DNA from: Bacteroidota bacterium
Lineage (GTDB): Bacteria; Bacteroidota; Bacteroidia; Bacteroidales; GCA-2748055
Reading direction: 5' to 3'
Length of the DNA: 34,480 bases
Assembly (NCBI GenBank): GCA_003648635.1
Contig: QMPQ01000008.1
Span: 1 to 34,480 of the forward strand
Under the pieces are notes generated by a model. The model was not told where the DNA came from. It did no database searches and was given only the letters and a program-made list of their open reading frames with translations. Shown piece by piece: positions 7,966-16,653 of this stretch. A program made the translations under genes and the position numbers. The stretch's first letter is position 1. The number at the start of each line of letters is the position of its first letter.

Positions 7966-9277
7966 AATTTTTCATCTCTTTCCACATCTTGTCCAGTCGC
8001 GTTCGCATTTCCTCTTCACGGGGATTCTCCCCCGGCTGGTAAAAATGTGGGGTTTCCAGATCCTCCGGAAGGTAGTTTTCCCGGACAAAATGATCTTCGT
8101 AATTGTGAGCGTACTTGTAGTTTTCACCGTAGCCCAGGTCCTTCATCAGCGAAGTGGGCGCATTTCTTAAATGGAGGGGTACGGCCATGTTTCCTGTTCT
8201 CTGTACAGTTTGCAGTGCTTCATTGATGGCTGCGTAGGCGGAATTGCTTTTGGGCGATGCCGCCAGGTAAATGGTGGTTTCAGAGAGAATGATCCTGGAC
8301 TCCGGCATTCCGATCATATTTACAGCCTGGAAACAGTTGGTGGCCATTAACAGGGCATTTGGATTGGCGAGGCCTATATCTTCCGATGCAAGGATCACAA
8401 GGCGGCGGGCAATAAACTTAATATCTTCACCTCCGGCAAGCATTCTGGCCAGCCAGTACACTGCTGCATCGGGATCGCTCCCTCGCACTGACTTGATAAA
8501 AGCGGAGATAATGTCATAATGCATCTCTCCATTTTTGTCATAGATGGCCATATTCTCCTGGAGCCGGTCGGTAACCAGATCATCAGTGATCTCAATGGTC
8601 TGATCCGCACTAAAGTCTTCACCGGAGCTTTCCGATTTGACCACCACCTCCAGGGTATTCAGTAATTTCCTGGCATCACCGCCTGAGTATTGAAGCATGG
8701 CCTTATTCTCCTGGATATTTATTTTCAGTTTTTTAAGATAGGGATCCTTTTCAAGCGCGCGCTGGAGCAATGATTCAAGGTCTTCTTTCGATAAGGAGTT
8801 CAGGATGTAGACCTGGCAACGGGAGAGCAGTGGAGAAATCACCTCAAAGGATGGGTTTTCGGTGGTTGCCCCGATCAATGTTACAATGCCCTGTTCAACT
8901 GCTCCCAGCAGGGAATCTTGCTGTGATTTAGAGAAGCGGTGAATCTCATCTATAAAAAGAACAGGGTTGGGCTGGTTAAAGAACTGGTTTTTCCTGGCCT
9001 TTTCAATGGTCTCCCGAACATCCTTTACACCTGACTGTACAGCACTCAGACCGTAGAATGGGCGGTCAAGCTGTTTGGAGATAATGGAGGCCAGGGTGGT
9101 TTTTCCCACACCAGGGGGCCCCCATAATATAAATGAACTAAGGGAACCTGAGAGCACCATTTTGCGTATAACCGCATTGGGACCCACCAGGTGCTCCTGT
9201 CCGATATAGTCTTCCAGGGTCACTGGACGCATACGATCGGCAAGAGGTTGGTTGGGGAACTGAAATGCGGGAGACAT
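7952..9277 (-). CDS. rarA: Replication-associated recombination protein RarA (MgsA), AAA+ ATPase
   Basis: A 441-residue clamp-loader-like AAA+ ATPase that acts at stalled replication forks. Walker A is GPPGVGKTT (53-61) and Walker B includes VLFIDEIHRF; sensor-1 is GATTENPSFE. The C-terminal MgsA domain contains GSDPDAAVYWLARML and the end block NYKYAHNYEDHFV. It is the first gene of the minus-strand operon with kdsA and the LolA-like gene. A perfect -7 element at 9283-9290 would place the transcript start at or within a few bases of the ATG, so the message may be almost leaderless. Confidence 0.95.
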   Translation of the reverse strand: MSPAFQFPNQPLADRMRPVTLEDYIGQEHLVGPNAVIRKMVLSGSLSSFILWGPPGVGKTTLASIISKQLDRPFYGLSAVQSGVKDVRETIEKARKNQFFNQPNPVLFIDEIHRFSKSQQDSLLGAVEQGIVTLIGATTENPSFEVISPLLSRCQVYILNSLSKEDLESLLQRALEKDPYLKKLKINIQENKAMLQYSGGDARKLLNTLEVVVKSESSGEDFSADQTIEITDDLVTDRLQENMAIYDKNGEMHYDIISAFIKSVRGSDPDAAVYWLARMLAGGEDIKFIARRLVILASEDIGLANPNALLMATNCFQAVNMIGMPESRIILSETTIYLAASPKSNSAYAAINEALQTVQRTGNMAVPLHLRNAPTSLMKDLGYGENYKYAHNYEDHFVRENYLPEDLETPHFYQPGENPREEEMRTRLDKMWKEMKNYGKK

Positions 9278-9282
9278 GATTG

Positions 9283-9290
9283 CAAATTTA
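9283..9290 (-). promoter_or_regulatory. -7 promoter element for rarA operon
   Basis: The minus strand reads TAAATTTG, a perfect TAnnTTTG match only 5 nt upstream of the rarA ATG. With normal spacing the first transcribed base would lie at about the start codon. Confidence 0.45.
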
Positions 9291-9299
9291 GGCTTTTTT

Positions 9300-9307
9300 T
9301 AATTTTG
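9300..9307 (+). promoter_or_regulatory. -7 promoter element for the DUF6588-like gene
   Basis: TAATTTTG is a perfect TAnnTTTG match 21 nt upstream of the ATG at 9329. Together with the rarA element it forms a compact divergent promoter within 51 bp. Confidence 0.5.
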
Positions 9308-9328
9308 TCGCTGAAAGTAAACCATATT

Positions 9329-10435
9329 ATGATGAAACGTAATACAATAAAGGCCAGTATAATTTTATCACTTCTGACAGGAGGACTATGGATTCCCTTA
9401 TTTTCCCAGATACCCTCACCGGAGTTTATCTATGGAGGGATTGAGGATGCGGAGGTGCTTTTGCAGGAATACCTGAAACCTTTCGCTAATATCATTGGCT
9501 CGGATCTGAATGCAGGCTGGTACAATACCGCAAAACCACATGAGCTGGGCGGGTTGGATATAACGGCCACAGTTAGCTGGGCTAAAGCCCCGGCTTCTGC
9601 CCTTAGCTATGACCTGGCTACATTGAATTTGAATGGAACCATTGAAGCTAATCCTGGAACCATTGCGCCTACTATTGCTGGTCAACAGGAAAACCGACCT
9701 GAGCTCTCTTATTCACAAATGCTCGATATGGGAGGTGGAAATATGCAGGAGGTAGTATACTCCAGAATTACCGTACCCGATGGGGCTGGATACGATTATT
9801 TTCCGCTTCCCATGGCTCAGCTAACGGTGGGCTTACCCTTTGGAACGGATGTGTCTGCCAGGTTCATCCCCATGATAGGATATAAAGATTATGGAGAGAT
9901 CGGACTCTGGGGTGTGGGAGGGAAGCACTCCATTTCTCAATGGCTGCCCTTTCTGAAAGAGCTTAAATTTCTTGATATCAGTGCACAGGGTGGATATACA
10001 AAGGTAAGCTCTTCGGTTCATGTGGTGGTGGAACCCCAGGATCTTGTGGAGGTGGATAACTACCCGGATTATAACTGGGATGACCAGTTTATTACCCTGA
10101 AGGTGGAGGGTTGGACACTTAACCTGATCGCTTCTCAAACCTTTTCAGTGATCACCTTCTATGAAGGAATAGGCTATGCCAGTTCCAATGTGCAACTGCT
10201 GATGGAAGGTCACTATCCCATAAATACTGTGATCCTGGATGAGTCCAGCGCCGATTTCGGAAAGGTCACCTACGAAATTGCAGAGAATCCCATAGATTTG
10301 AGCTATGTGAACTATAACAACCTGCGCGTGAATGTGGGAGCCAGGCTCAAGCTGGGCGTGCTTACCCTCCACTACGATTTTACCTATACCCTCTATGCTA
10401 CCCAATCGGTAGGCATTGGAATCAGTTTCAGGTAA
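9329..10435 (+). CDS. DUF6588-like exported protein, probably outer-membrane beta-barrel
   Basis: The ORF-track start at 9191 lies inside rarA on the other strand. The ATG at 9329 (or 9332) is chosen because it opens a signal peptide (RNTIKASIILSLLTGGLWIPLFSQ) and follows a -7 element. The product is about 368 residues. The block SDLNAGWYNTAKPHELGGLDITATVSW is characteristic of DUF6588-type Bacteroidota proteins. The rest alternates polar and hydrophobic residues with many Gly, Tyr and aromatic strand ends, finishing in SVGIGISFR, as in outer-membrane barrels. The function is unknown; the family call is from memory of this motif. Confidence 0.7.
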   Translation: MMKRNTIKASIILSLLTGGLWIPLFSQIPSPEFIYGGIEDAEVLLQEYLKPFANIIGSDLNAGWYNTAKPHELGGLDITATVSWAKAPASALSYDLATLNLNGTIEANPGTIAPTIAGQQENRPELSYSQMLDMGGGNMQEVVYSRITVPDGAGYDYFPLPMAQLTVGLPFGTDVSARFIPMIGYKDYGEIGLWGVGGKHSISQWLPFLKELKFLDISAQGGYTKVSSSVHVVVEPQDLVEVDNYPDYNWDDQFITLKVEGWTLNLIASQTFSVITFYEGIGYASSNVQLLMEGHYPINTVILDESSADFGKVTYEIAENPIDLSYVNYNNLRVNVGARLKLGVLTLHYDFTYTLYATQSVGIGISFR

Positions 10436-10452
10436 AAGTGTCTTAGCTGAAC

Positions 10453-12054
10453 TCAGAAACCGTTCAGGTTCATTGTTACGGTGGGGATCAAAAGCAGCCA
10501 GCCCAGGAAAATTAAAATGGCCATAAAAGGGAGCACCCACTTAAGCCATTTTTCATAAGGTATTTTAGCTACACCCAGGACACCAATCAGTACAGGTGAA
10601 GTGGGAGTGATCATATTTGTAAAGCCATCACCCAATTGAAAAGCCATCACTGTAGCCTGCCTTGATACACCGATGAGATCTGAGAACTGTGACATGATGG
10701 GCATGGTCAGTGCCGCTTTTGCTGATCCACTGGGTATTACAATATTAATCATGGTCTGGATCAAATACATCATGCTTACAGAGGCCAGCTTTCCAAACTC
10801 CTGCATGGACTGTGCAATACTGTACAGCATGGAATCGATGACCTTACCGTCCTCAAGGATCACCAGGATGCCTCCAGCCAGGCCAACCACAACTGCAGCT
10901 GAGAGTATATCCCGCATACCTTCAATAAACAGCTTGGTGATCTGATTGGCACTCCTGTTCATGGCCATTCCTGAAAATATTCCCATCACCAGGAAGAGGG
11001 TGGCAATTTCTTTCACAAACCAGCCATATCCCATAACCCCGACAATCAGATATATGATGGTGAAAATAAGCATATTCAATATAAAGAAATGAACTGACTT
11101 GCGAAGTGAGACAACTCCTGAAATGGCAAACAGACCTGCTATGACCGGCAGAAAAGTGAAAGTGTACTCACTGTTTCCAATCCGCAGGGTAGAAAGGGGT
11201 TCCAGGATAGCAAAAACGGTCATTGCTCCCAATAGCATGACAAAAGTGACCCATGCCATCACTGGTGTCTTGTAATCCAGGTGATCCAGATCCACGCCCT
11301 CTTTTCCCCTCCAATAATTGTCAGAATCATATACAGGAGAGGCTTTGGGATTTTTTCGGATACGAGCTGCATAACGCAAGACCCAGGCGATACCGACGCT
11401 GTTTATTACAAGCCAGACAAAGAGCCTGTACTCTATTCCTGAAAAGAGAGGAAGGCTGGAAAGTCCCTGTGCAATGCCTATGGTAAATGGATTAAGTAGC
11501 GCCCCGGCAAAGCCCAGTCCGGCTCCAACAAAACACATGCTTAGTCCGACGATGGAATCATAGCCCATGGAGATTGCCAGAGGAACAAAAATGATGATAA
11601 ACGCAATGGTCTCCTCACTCATTCCGAATGTGGCACCGAACATGCTAAACACCAGCATGATCAGCGTAATAATCATATTGTCAACACCCAGAATTCGGAA
11701 GAAGCGGTAACGCTCCAGCTTCCTGACACGGACCAGGAAAGACTGGATTCCCACATCAATGGCCTTGCTGTCGTTCATGATCCAGAACGCCCCTCCAATA
11801 ATCAGTATAAATACAATAATATCGGCCTTACCGGCAAACCCGTCAAAAAGGGCACTGAATAACTGCCATGTTTGGGGATGTTTGTCGGCCTCATGGAAAG
11901 AACCCTCAACAATAACCTCCCGCATGGTTCCATTAACATCCACAAGCTCTCTTTCAAACTCACCTCCGGGCAATATCCATGTAAGCACCACGGCAGCTGC
12001 GATAAAGGAAAATACGATTACATAGGTATGGGGGATAGCTAGTTTTCTGGCCAT
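10453..12054 (-). CDS. yfcC: YfcC-family (DcuC-like) membrane transporter
   Basis: A 533-residue polytopic inner-membrane protein with about 12 hydrophobic segments. The N-terminal PHTYVIVFSFIAAAVVLTWILPGGEFER and the C-terminal PSGSAKAALTMPIMSQFSDLIG plus GFTNMITPTSPVLIGVLG are typical of YfcC/DcuC-superfamily transporters, often annotated as basic amino-acid or C4-dicarboxylate carriers. The substrate cannot be read from the sequence. The ATG at 12054 is followed directly by helix 1. A near-consensus -7 (CATATTTG on the minus strand, 12076-12083) may be its promoter. It is convergent with the DUF6588-like gene, 17 bp apart. Confidence 0.85.
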   Translation of the reverse strand: MARKLAIPHTYVIVFSFIAAAVVLTWILPGGEFERELVDVNGTMREVIVEGSFHEADKHPQTWQLFSALFDGFAGKADIIVFILIIGGAFWIMNDSKAIDVGIQSFLVRVRKLERYRFFRILGVDNMIITLIMLVFSMFGATFGMSEETIAFIIIFVPLAISMGYDSIVGLSMCFVGAGLGFAGALLNPFTIGIAQGLSSLPLFSGIEYRLFVWLVINSVGIAWVLRYAARIRKNPKASPVYDSDNYWRGKEGVDLDHLDYKTPVMAWVTFVMLLGAMTVFAILEPLSTLRIGNSEYTFTFLPVIAGLFAISGVVSLRKSVHFFILNMLIFTIIYLIVGVMGYGWFVKEIATLFLVMGIFSGMAMNRSANQITKLFIEGMRDILSAAVVVGLAGGILVILEDGKVIDSMLYSIAQSMQEFGKLASVSMMYLIQTMINIVIPSGSAKAALTMPIMSQFSDLIGVSRQATVMAFQLGDGFTNMITPTSPVLIGVLGVAKIPYEKWLKWVLPFMAILIFLGWLLLIPTVTMNLNGF

Positions 12055-12141
12055 AGGTCCGGGGATTCAGGTATACAAATATGAATTAAAATTTTTAAGG
12101 GAATAAAATTTCTTAAATTTATCCTCCCTAAACAGCCCTTT

Positions 12142-14418
12142 ATGTTGTTGCTCCGAACCCTCTTCATTCTTTCTCTGGCTCTTTTTTCTACCCTTTTGCC
12201 AGCAAGAGATCAACTCAAACGAGACAGTCTGAAAGCTCAGATTGAAGGTGATATTGCCGATTCAACCCGTTCCCGCTTGTTGTTTGACCTGGCAGAAGAA
12301 CTGGGAGCATCAGATACCCTCCTTGCATTCTCAAGTCTGGAAAGAGGAAAAGAGATTGTAGAATCCCTGAATGATGTACAGGGACTGGGACGCTATTACA
12401 AGGTGCTTGGAAAAATTGAAACCCGTTGTGGTTACTATGATCAGGCAATTCTGCACTATGACCGTGCCCTGGCCTATTTTAGTGAAGCAGATGATCAGCT
12501 GAGCTACTTTGAAACAATAAAGGAGAAGGGAAATGTCCACCTGTTCACGGCAGAATTTCCCCAGGCCATGAACCACTACGAGTTGGCCCTGGACTACTAC
12601 CGAAAAAACAACAATGTGATTGGTATCAGCCGCTGTCTGAATAACATGGGGATTATCCATAAAAACAGGGGCGAATATGTGGAGGCCCTTTCTGTCTACC
12701 AGGAGTCTGTTGTTTACCTCGATTCTGTTCGGGATGCATATGATATTTCACAGGCCTATATCAATATGGGTAATCTCTTTGTTCTTATGGGAAGCTACGA
12801 AAGGGGTCTTGAGTATTATGATAAAGCGCTTGAGATTTCAGAACGGAACAATTACCAGCATAATATTTCTCTCTCCCTCTCTAATTCAGGGGTAATACAA
12901 AATAAAATAGGAAACTACGATGAGGCGCTCAACCTTTACCAGCGCTCCCTGAGAGTCAGCAGATCACTTAATGATCCGGTTCAGACATCCAACTGTCTGA
13001 TCAATATTGGGACCAACTATGCAGAAATGGGTGAGCCTGAGAAGGGGCTTGACTATGTGCAACAGGGAATGGAGATGAAGATAGAACTGGGTGATGAACG
13101 AACTATTTCGAATTGTTACATCCATCTTGCAGATATATACTCCAAACTGGAGGAGCATGAAAAAGCCATTGAACTATTAAACAGGGCCATTCCCATCAAG
13201 GAAGAGCTGGATGAACCCGACGGACTTATCAGGTGTTATCTGGGGCTGGGCTCCATTGCATATCACCAGGAAAGGTATAGGGAAGCGGTCCGGATGGCAA
13301 ATATGGGGCTGGAGATCGCCCGGGAGATTAGCGCCATAGAGTATATAGCCGAGGGTTATTTGATTAAAAAGGAGATTGCGGTTAAGCAGGGCGATTTTCG
13401 TTCGGCTTACCAGTTTGAAACGCAACACAGCCTCTATATGGACAGCCTGATGGATGAGGCCATCGCTAAAGCTTCTATGGAGATTGAGTTTAGAACTCGT
13501 TCAAAAGTGCTTCAGCAGGAAAATGAAAATCTAAAGATTCAATCCAACCTCGACCAGTTGCTGGTACGAAAAAAAACTTCGGTATTTTACTCCATCCTGG
13601 GTATTGCCGCCGCATTGCTACTTGGATTGATCCTGGTGCTCTACTATATGCGTCGTCATAGAAATACCTCCCTTAAACTGGAAGAAAAGAATCTGGTCAT
13701 CACCAAACAGAACCTGAAACTGGACCAGGTAAATAAAACCAAAGACCGGATGATGTCGATTATCGCCCATGACCTGAGGGGGACTATTGGCAATCAGTTA
13801 ACAGCCGTGGAGGTCTTATACAGGATTGAAGGGGACGATAAGGTTGAGATAGACCGAAAAAGGTTGTTGGGTAACCTGAAGAATTCTGCCTCTTATTCCC
13901 TGGAATTGTTAGAGAATCTGCTGCACTGGTCACGCCTTGAGGAGGGAGCATCCAACTACCACCCGGAAGAGGTGAAGTTAAATACGCTGGTAAGTAACTG
14001 TCTGTCACTTTACAGCGAAAGTGCTAAAAACAAAGAGCTTGTTTTTGAAAAAGATATCAAGGAAGTCATCACCTGTAACTCCGATAAGATCATGATGGAG
14101 ACCATCTACAGAAACCTGATTTCCAATGCCATCAAGTTTTCAAATCCTGGAGGGACTATCACCATCGGACTAAGTAAGCTTGACGGTAAGACTCGTTTTT
14201 GGGTCACAGATCAGGGGATCGGCATGAGTGAAGAGGAGTCGCGAAAAGTAATACAAAATGGGGGTATTACACGTAGAGGCACTGCAAACGAAAAGGGAGC
14301 AGGCATGGGTTTAGCCCTGGTACAGGAATTCACAAAAATTCACAATGGGGAACTAATTATTACAAGCGAAACTAACAAAGGCTCCACCTTTGAAGTTATA
14401 ATTCCCTGTTTAAATTAA
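12142..14418 (+). CDS. TPR-repeat sensor histidine kinase
   Basis: A 758-residue hybrid sensor typical of Bacteroidota. A signal peptide (about 1-23) is followed by a periplasmic region with roughly nine to ten tetratricopeptide repeats (about 60-430; e.g. A..NMG.IH.NRGEY.EAL), a short coiled coil, one membrane helix (SILGIAAALLLGLILVLYYM) and a cytoplasmic kinase. The phospho-acceptor is H543 in SIIAHDLRG. The N box is NLISNAIKFSN, G1 is VTDQGIGMS and G2 is GAGMGLALVQEF, so the kinase looks complete. No receiver domain or response regulator is adjacent, so its partner is elsewhere. A near-match -7 (TAAATTTA) is at 12114-12121. The relA ATG follows 27 nt after its stop. Confidence 0.92.
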   Translation: MLLLRTLFILSLALFSTLLPARDQLKRDSLKAQIEGDIADSTRSRLLFDLAEELGASDTLLAFSSLERGKEIVESLNDVQGLGRYYKVLGKIETRCGYYDQAILHYDRALAYFSEADDQLSYFETIKEKGNVHLFTAEFPQAMNHYELALDYYRKNNNVIGISRCLNNMGIIHKNRGEYVEALSVYQESVVYLDSVRDAYDISQAYINMGNLFVLMGSYERGLEYYDKALEISERNNYQHNISLSLSNSGVIQNKIGNYDEALNLYQRSLRVSRSLNDPVQTSNCLINIGTNYAEMGEPEKGLDYVQQGMEMKIELGDERTISNCYIHLADIYSKLEEHEKAIELLNRAIPIKEELDEPDGLIRCYLGLGSIAYHQERYREAVRMANMGLEIAREISAIEYIAEGYLIKKEIAVKQGDFRSAYQFETQHSLYMDSLMDEAIAKASMEIEFRTRSKVLQQENENLKIQSNLDQLLVRKKTSVFYSILGIAAALLLGLILVLYYMRRHRNTSLKLEEKNLVITKQNLKLDQVNKTKDRMMSIIAHDLRGTIGNQLTAVEVLYRIEGDDKVEIDRKRLLGNLKNSASYSLELLENLLHWSRLEEGASNYHPEEVKLNTLVSNCLSLYSESAKNKELVFEKDIKEVITCNSDKIMMETIYRNLISNAIKFSNPGGTITIGLSKLDGKTRFWVTDQGIGMSEEESRKVIQNGGITRRGTANEKGAGMGLALVQEFTKIHNGELIITSETNKGSTFEVIIPCLN

Positions 14419-14419
14419 C

Positions 14420-14427
14420 TACTTTTG
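14420..14427 (+). promoter_or_regulatory. -7 promoter element for relA
   Basis: TACTTTTG is a perfect TAnnTTTG match directly after the histidine-kinase stop. It would start a transcript near 14433, which argues for the ATG at 14446 rather than the TTG at 14425 as the relA start. Confidence 0.4.
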
Positions 14428-14445
14428 CCATGCAAAAACTGTTGC

Positions 14446-16653
14446 ATGGAAATCATTGAGAAATATTCTTCACCTCTGCAAAAGGAGATTCTCGCTTACT
14501 ATAAGGATCTCATCCGAATTTGCGTTAACGAGTACGATAAACGCTCCCTGGCACTGGTTAAGCGTAGCTTTGAGTTTCTGATGGAGCATACCGGGGAAAC
14601 CCAGGAAATTAATGGTATCCATTTAGTGAAATTCTCATCGGGACTGGCACGGATGGCCGTGAAGGAACTGGGCATGGATGCCATCGGAGTCTCAGCGGCA
14701 TTATTACTGCATTGTTCAGAACTGAATCAACTTTCGAATAATGATATAGCTTCCGGTGTGGGGGAGCGCACAGCTACGGTTATTCAGGAGTTTTTAAAGA
14801 TCAGTGACCTGGATACTACCACCAACCAGGGGCAGTCCGAAAATATGAGAAACCTGATCCTGACACTGGCCACAGACTTCCGTGTGATCCTGGTCAAGAT
14901 TGCAGAGCGGCTCTACCTTATGAGACAAATGGAGCTCCTCGAAGAAAAAGAGCAGATCGAGCTCTCCTGCGAATCAAGGTTTATCTATTCTCCACTTGCC
15001 CACAGGCTTGGATTATATAACGTGATGTCAGAAATGGAGGATATCTCCATGGCCATTCTGGAACAGGAGGAATATAACTCAATTGCCGAAAAGCTCAAGG
15101 CTTCAAACCAGCGAAGAAACCGCTTTATCAAGGAGTTTATTAAACCACTTCAGGAGGACCTGGAGAGGGAGAGACTCCGGGCAGAGATCAAAGGACGGCC
15201 CAAAGCAATTTCTTCCATCTGGCGAAAAATGAAAAAGCAGAAGGTGGAGTTTGAAGAGGTTTACGATAAATTTGCCATCCGGATTATTATCGATAGCCCT
15301 TTAAAAAAGGAGAAAGCCGACTGCTGGAAAGTATACAGCATAATTACAGACCACTATCAACCCAATCCCGAGCGCTTGCGCGACTGGATCTCGGCGCCCA
15401 AATCCAATGGATATGAATCTTTACATACTACTGTAGTAGTTCCGGGAGGGGAGTGGGTAGAGGTGCAGATCAGATCCGCCCGAATGAATGTGATAGCAGA
15501 GAAAGGACTGGCTGCACACTGGAAATACAAAGGGATAAAGGGACAGGCCGGTATTGATAAGTGGATACAGCGGGTAAGGGAGACTCTTGAAAACACTGAG
15601 ATGGATGCTTCAAATCTTATGGAGGATTTGCAATTGAGTCAGTTCAGTAAAGAGATTTTTGTATTCACTCCCAACGGCGACCTGAAAAAGTTTCCTGAGA
15701 ATGCCACGGTTCTGGACTTCGCCTTTGATATCCACACCGATGTGGGTTCCTCCTGTGCGGGAGCCCGAGTCAACAATAAAAATGTCCCCATCCGTTACCG
15801 CCTTCAGAATGGCGATAAGGTGGAGATCCTGCGATCCAAGAACCAGAAACCCAAGATGGACTGGCTAAATGTGGTTGTGACTTCCAAGGCCAAAGGGAAG
15901 ATCAAACAGGCGCTGAAAGAGGCCAAGCTGAAAGAGGCAGAACATGGCAAAGAGATTTTGAAAAGAAGATTCCGTAACTGGAAGGTTGAATTTAACGACG
16001 TTAGTATTCGTAAGGTAATCCAGCACTTTAAATACCGGGATGCCATCGACCTCTATTTCGATGTGGCTACCGAGAAGGTGGAATTGCTCTCGATCAAGGA
16101 ACTGCTTACCAGCAGTGAGAAACCCCTTGAAGTCAAAGCTGAAAGAAATGAAGAGGAGACGGTTGACCGGCTTATAAAAACAGCTTCCAGGGAGTCGGGC
16201 GACTTCCTGGTGATTGATGAGAAACTGGCCAATGTTGAGTACAAACTTTCTCCCTGCTGCAATCCCATCCTGGGAGATGCCATCTTTGGCTTTGTGACCA
16301 TCAGCTCAGGAATATCCATACACCGGACCAACTGTCCCAATGCACAAGAGATGCTCTCACGCTACGGTTACAGGGTGGTGAAAGCTCGTTGGAACAGCAG
16401 TAATAAGGAGGCCTTTTTCCCAGTTAGCCTGCGTATTACAGGGATGGATGACCTGGGGATCGTAAGCAATATTTCGGATGTGATCTCCAAGGACCTGCAG
16501 GTCAATATGCGATCCATCTCAGTCGAATCAATCGACGGGATGTTTGAGGGCAGCATTACCCTTTTTGTTAAGGATACCCAGCATCTTGAAGCGCTTATTC
16601 GTAAACTGAAGAAGGTAAAGGGAGTCTTAAATATCAAAAGGATGGATACCTAG
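14446..16653 (+). CDS. relA: RelA/SpoT-family (p)ppGpp synthetase with degenerate hydrolase domain
   Basis: A long RSH protein (735 residues from ATG 14446; the track's TTG start adds seven). Domain order is HD-like hydrolase region (about 30-180), synthetase (about 215-380; RPKAISSIWRKM, YDKFAIRII, RDWISAPKSNGYESLHTTV), TGS (IFVFTPNGDLKKFPENATVLDFAF), a Cys-containing zinc-finger-like domain (LSPCCNPI...HRTNCPN) and a C-terminal ACT. In the hydrolase region the catalytic HD is H89-C90 (LHCSELN in place of LHDVVED), and the usual KLADRLHNMR is KIAERLYLMR, so hydrolysis is probably lost. That makes it a RelA-like, synthetase-only enzyme that answers amino-acid starvation. Its stop codon interlocks with the dnaE stop on the other strand. 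Confidence 0.92.
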   Translation: MEIIEKYSSPLQKEILAYYKDLIRICVNEYDKRSLALVKRSFEFLMEHTGETQEINGIHLVKFSSGLARMAVKELGMDAIGVSAALLLHCSELNQLSNNDIASGVGERTATVIQEFLKISDLDTTTNQGQSENMRNLILTLATDFRVILVKIAERLYLMRQMELLEEKEQIELSCESRFIYSPLAHRLGLYNVMSEMEDISMAILEQEEYNSIAEKLKASNQRRNRFIKEFIKPLQEDLERERLRAEIKGRPKAISSIWRKMKKQKVEFEEVYDKFAIRIIIDSPLKKEKADCWKVYSIITDHYQPNPERLRDWISAPKSNGYESLHTTVVVPGGEWVEVQIRSARMNVIAEKGLAAHWKYKGIKGQAGIDKWIQRVRETLENTEMDASNLMEDLQLSQFSKEIFVFTPNGDLKKFPENATVLDFAFDIHTDVGSSCAGARVNNKNVPIRYRLQNGDKVEILRSKNQKPKMDWLNVVVTSKAKGKIKQALKEAKLKEAEHGKEILKRRFRNWKVEFNDVSIRKVIQHFKYRDAIDLYFDVATEKVELLSIKELLTSSEKPLEVKAERNEEETVDRLIKTASRESGDFLVIDEKLANVEYKLSPCCNPILGDAIFGFVTISSGISIHRTNCPNAQEMLSRYGYRVVKARWNSSNKEAFFPVSLRITGMDDLGIVSNISDVISKDLQVNMRSISVESIDGMFEGSITLFVKDTQHLEALIRKLKKVKGVLNIKRMDT

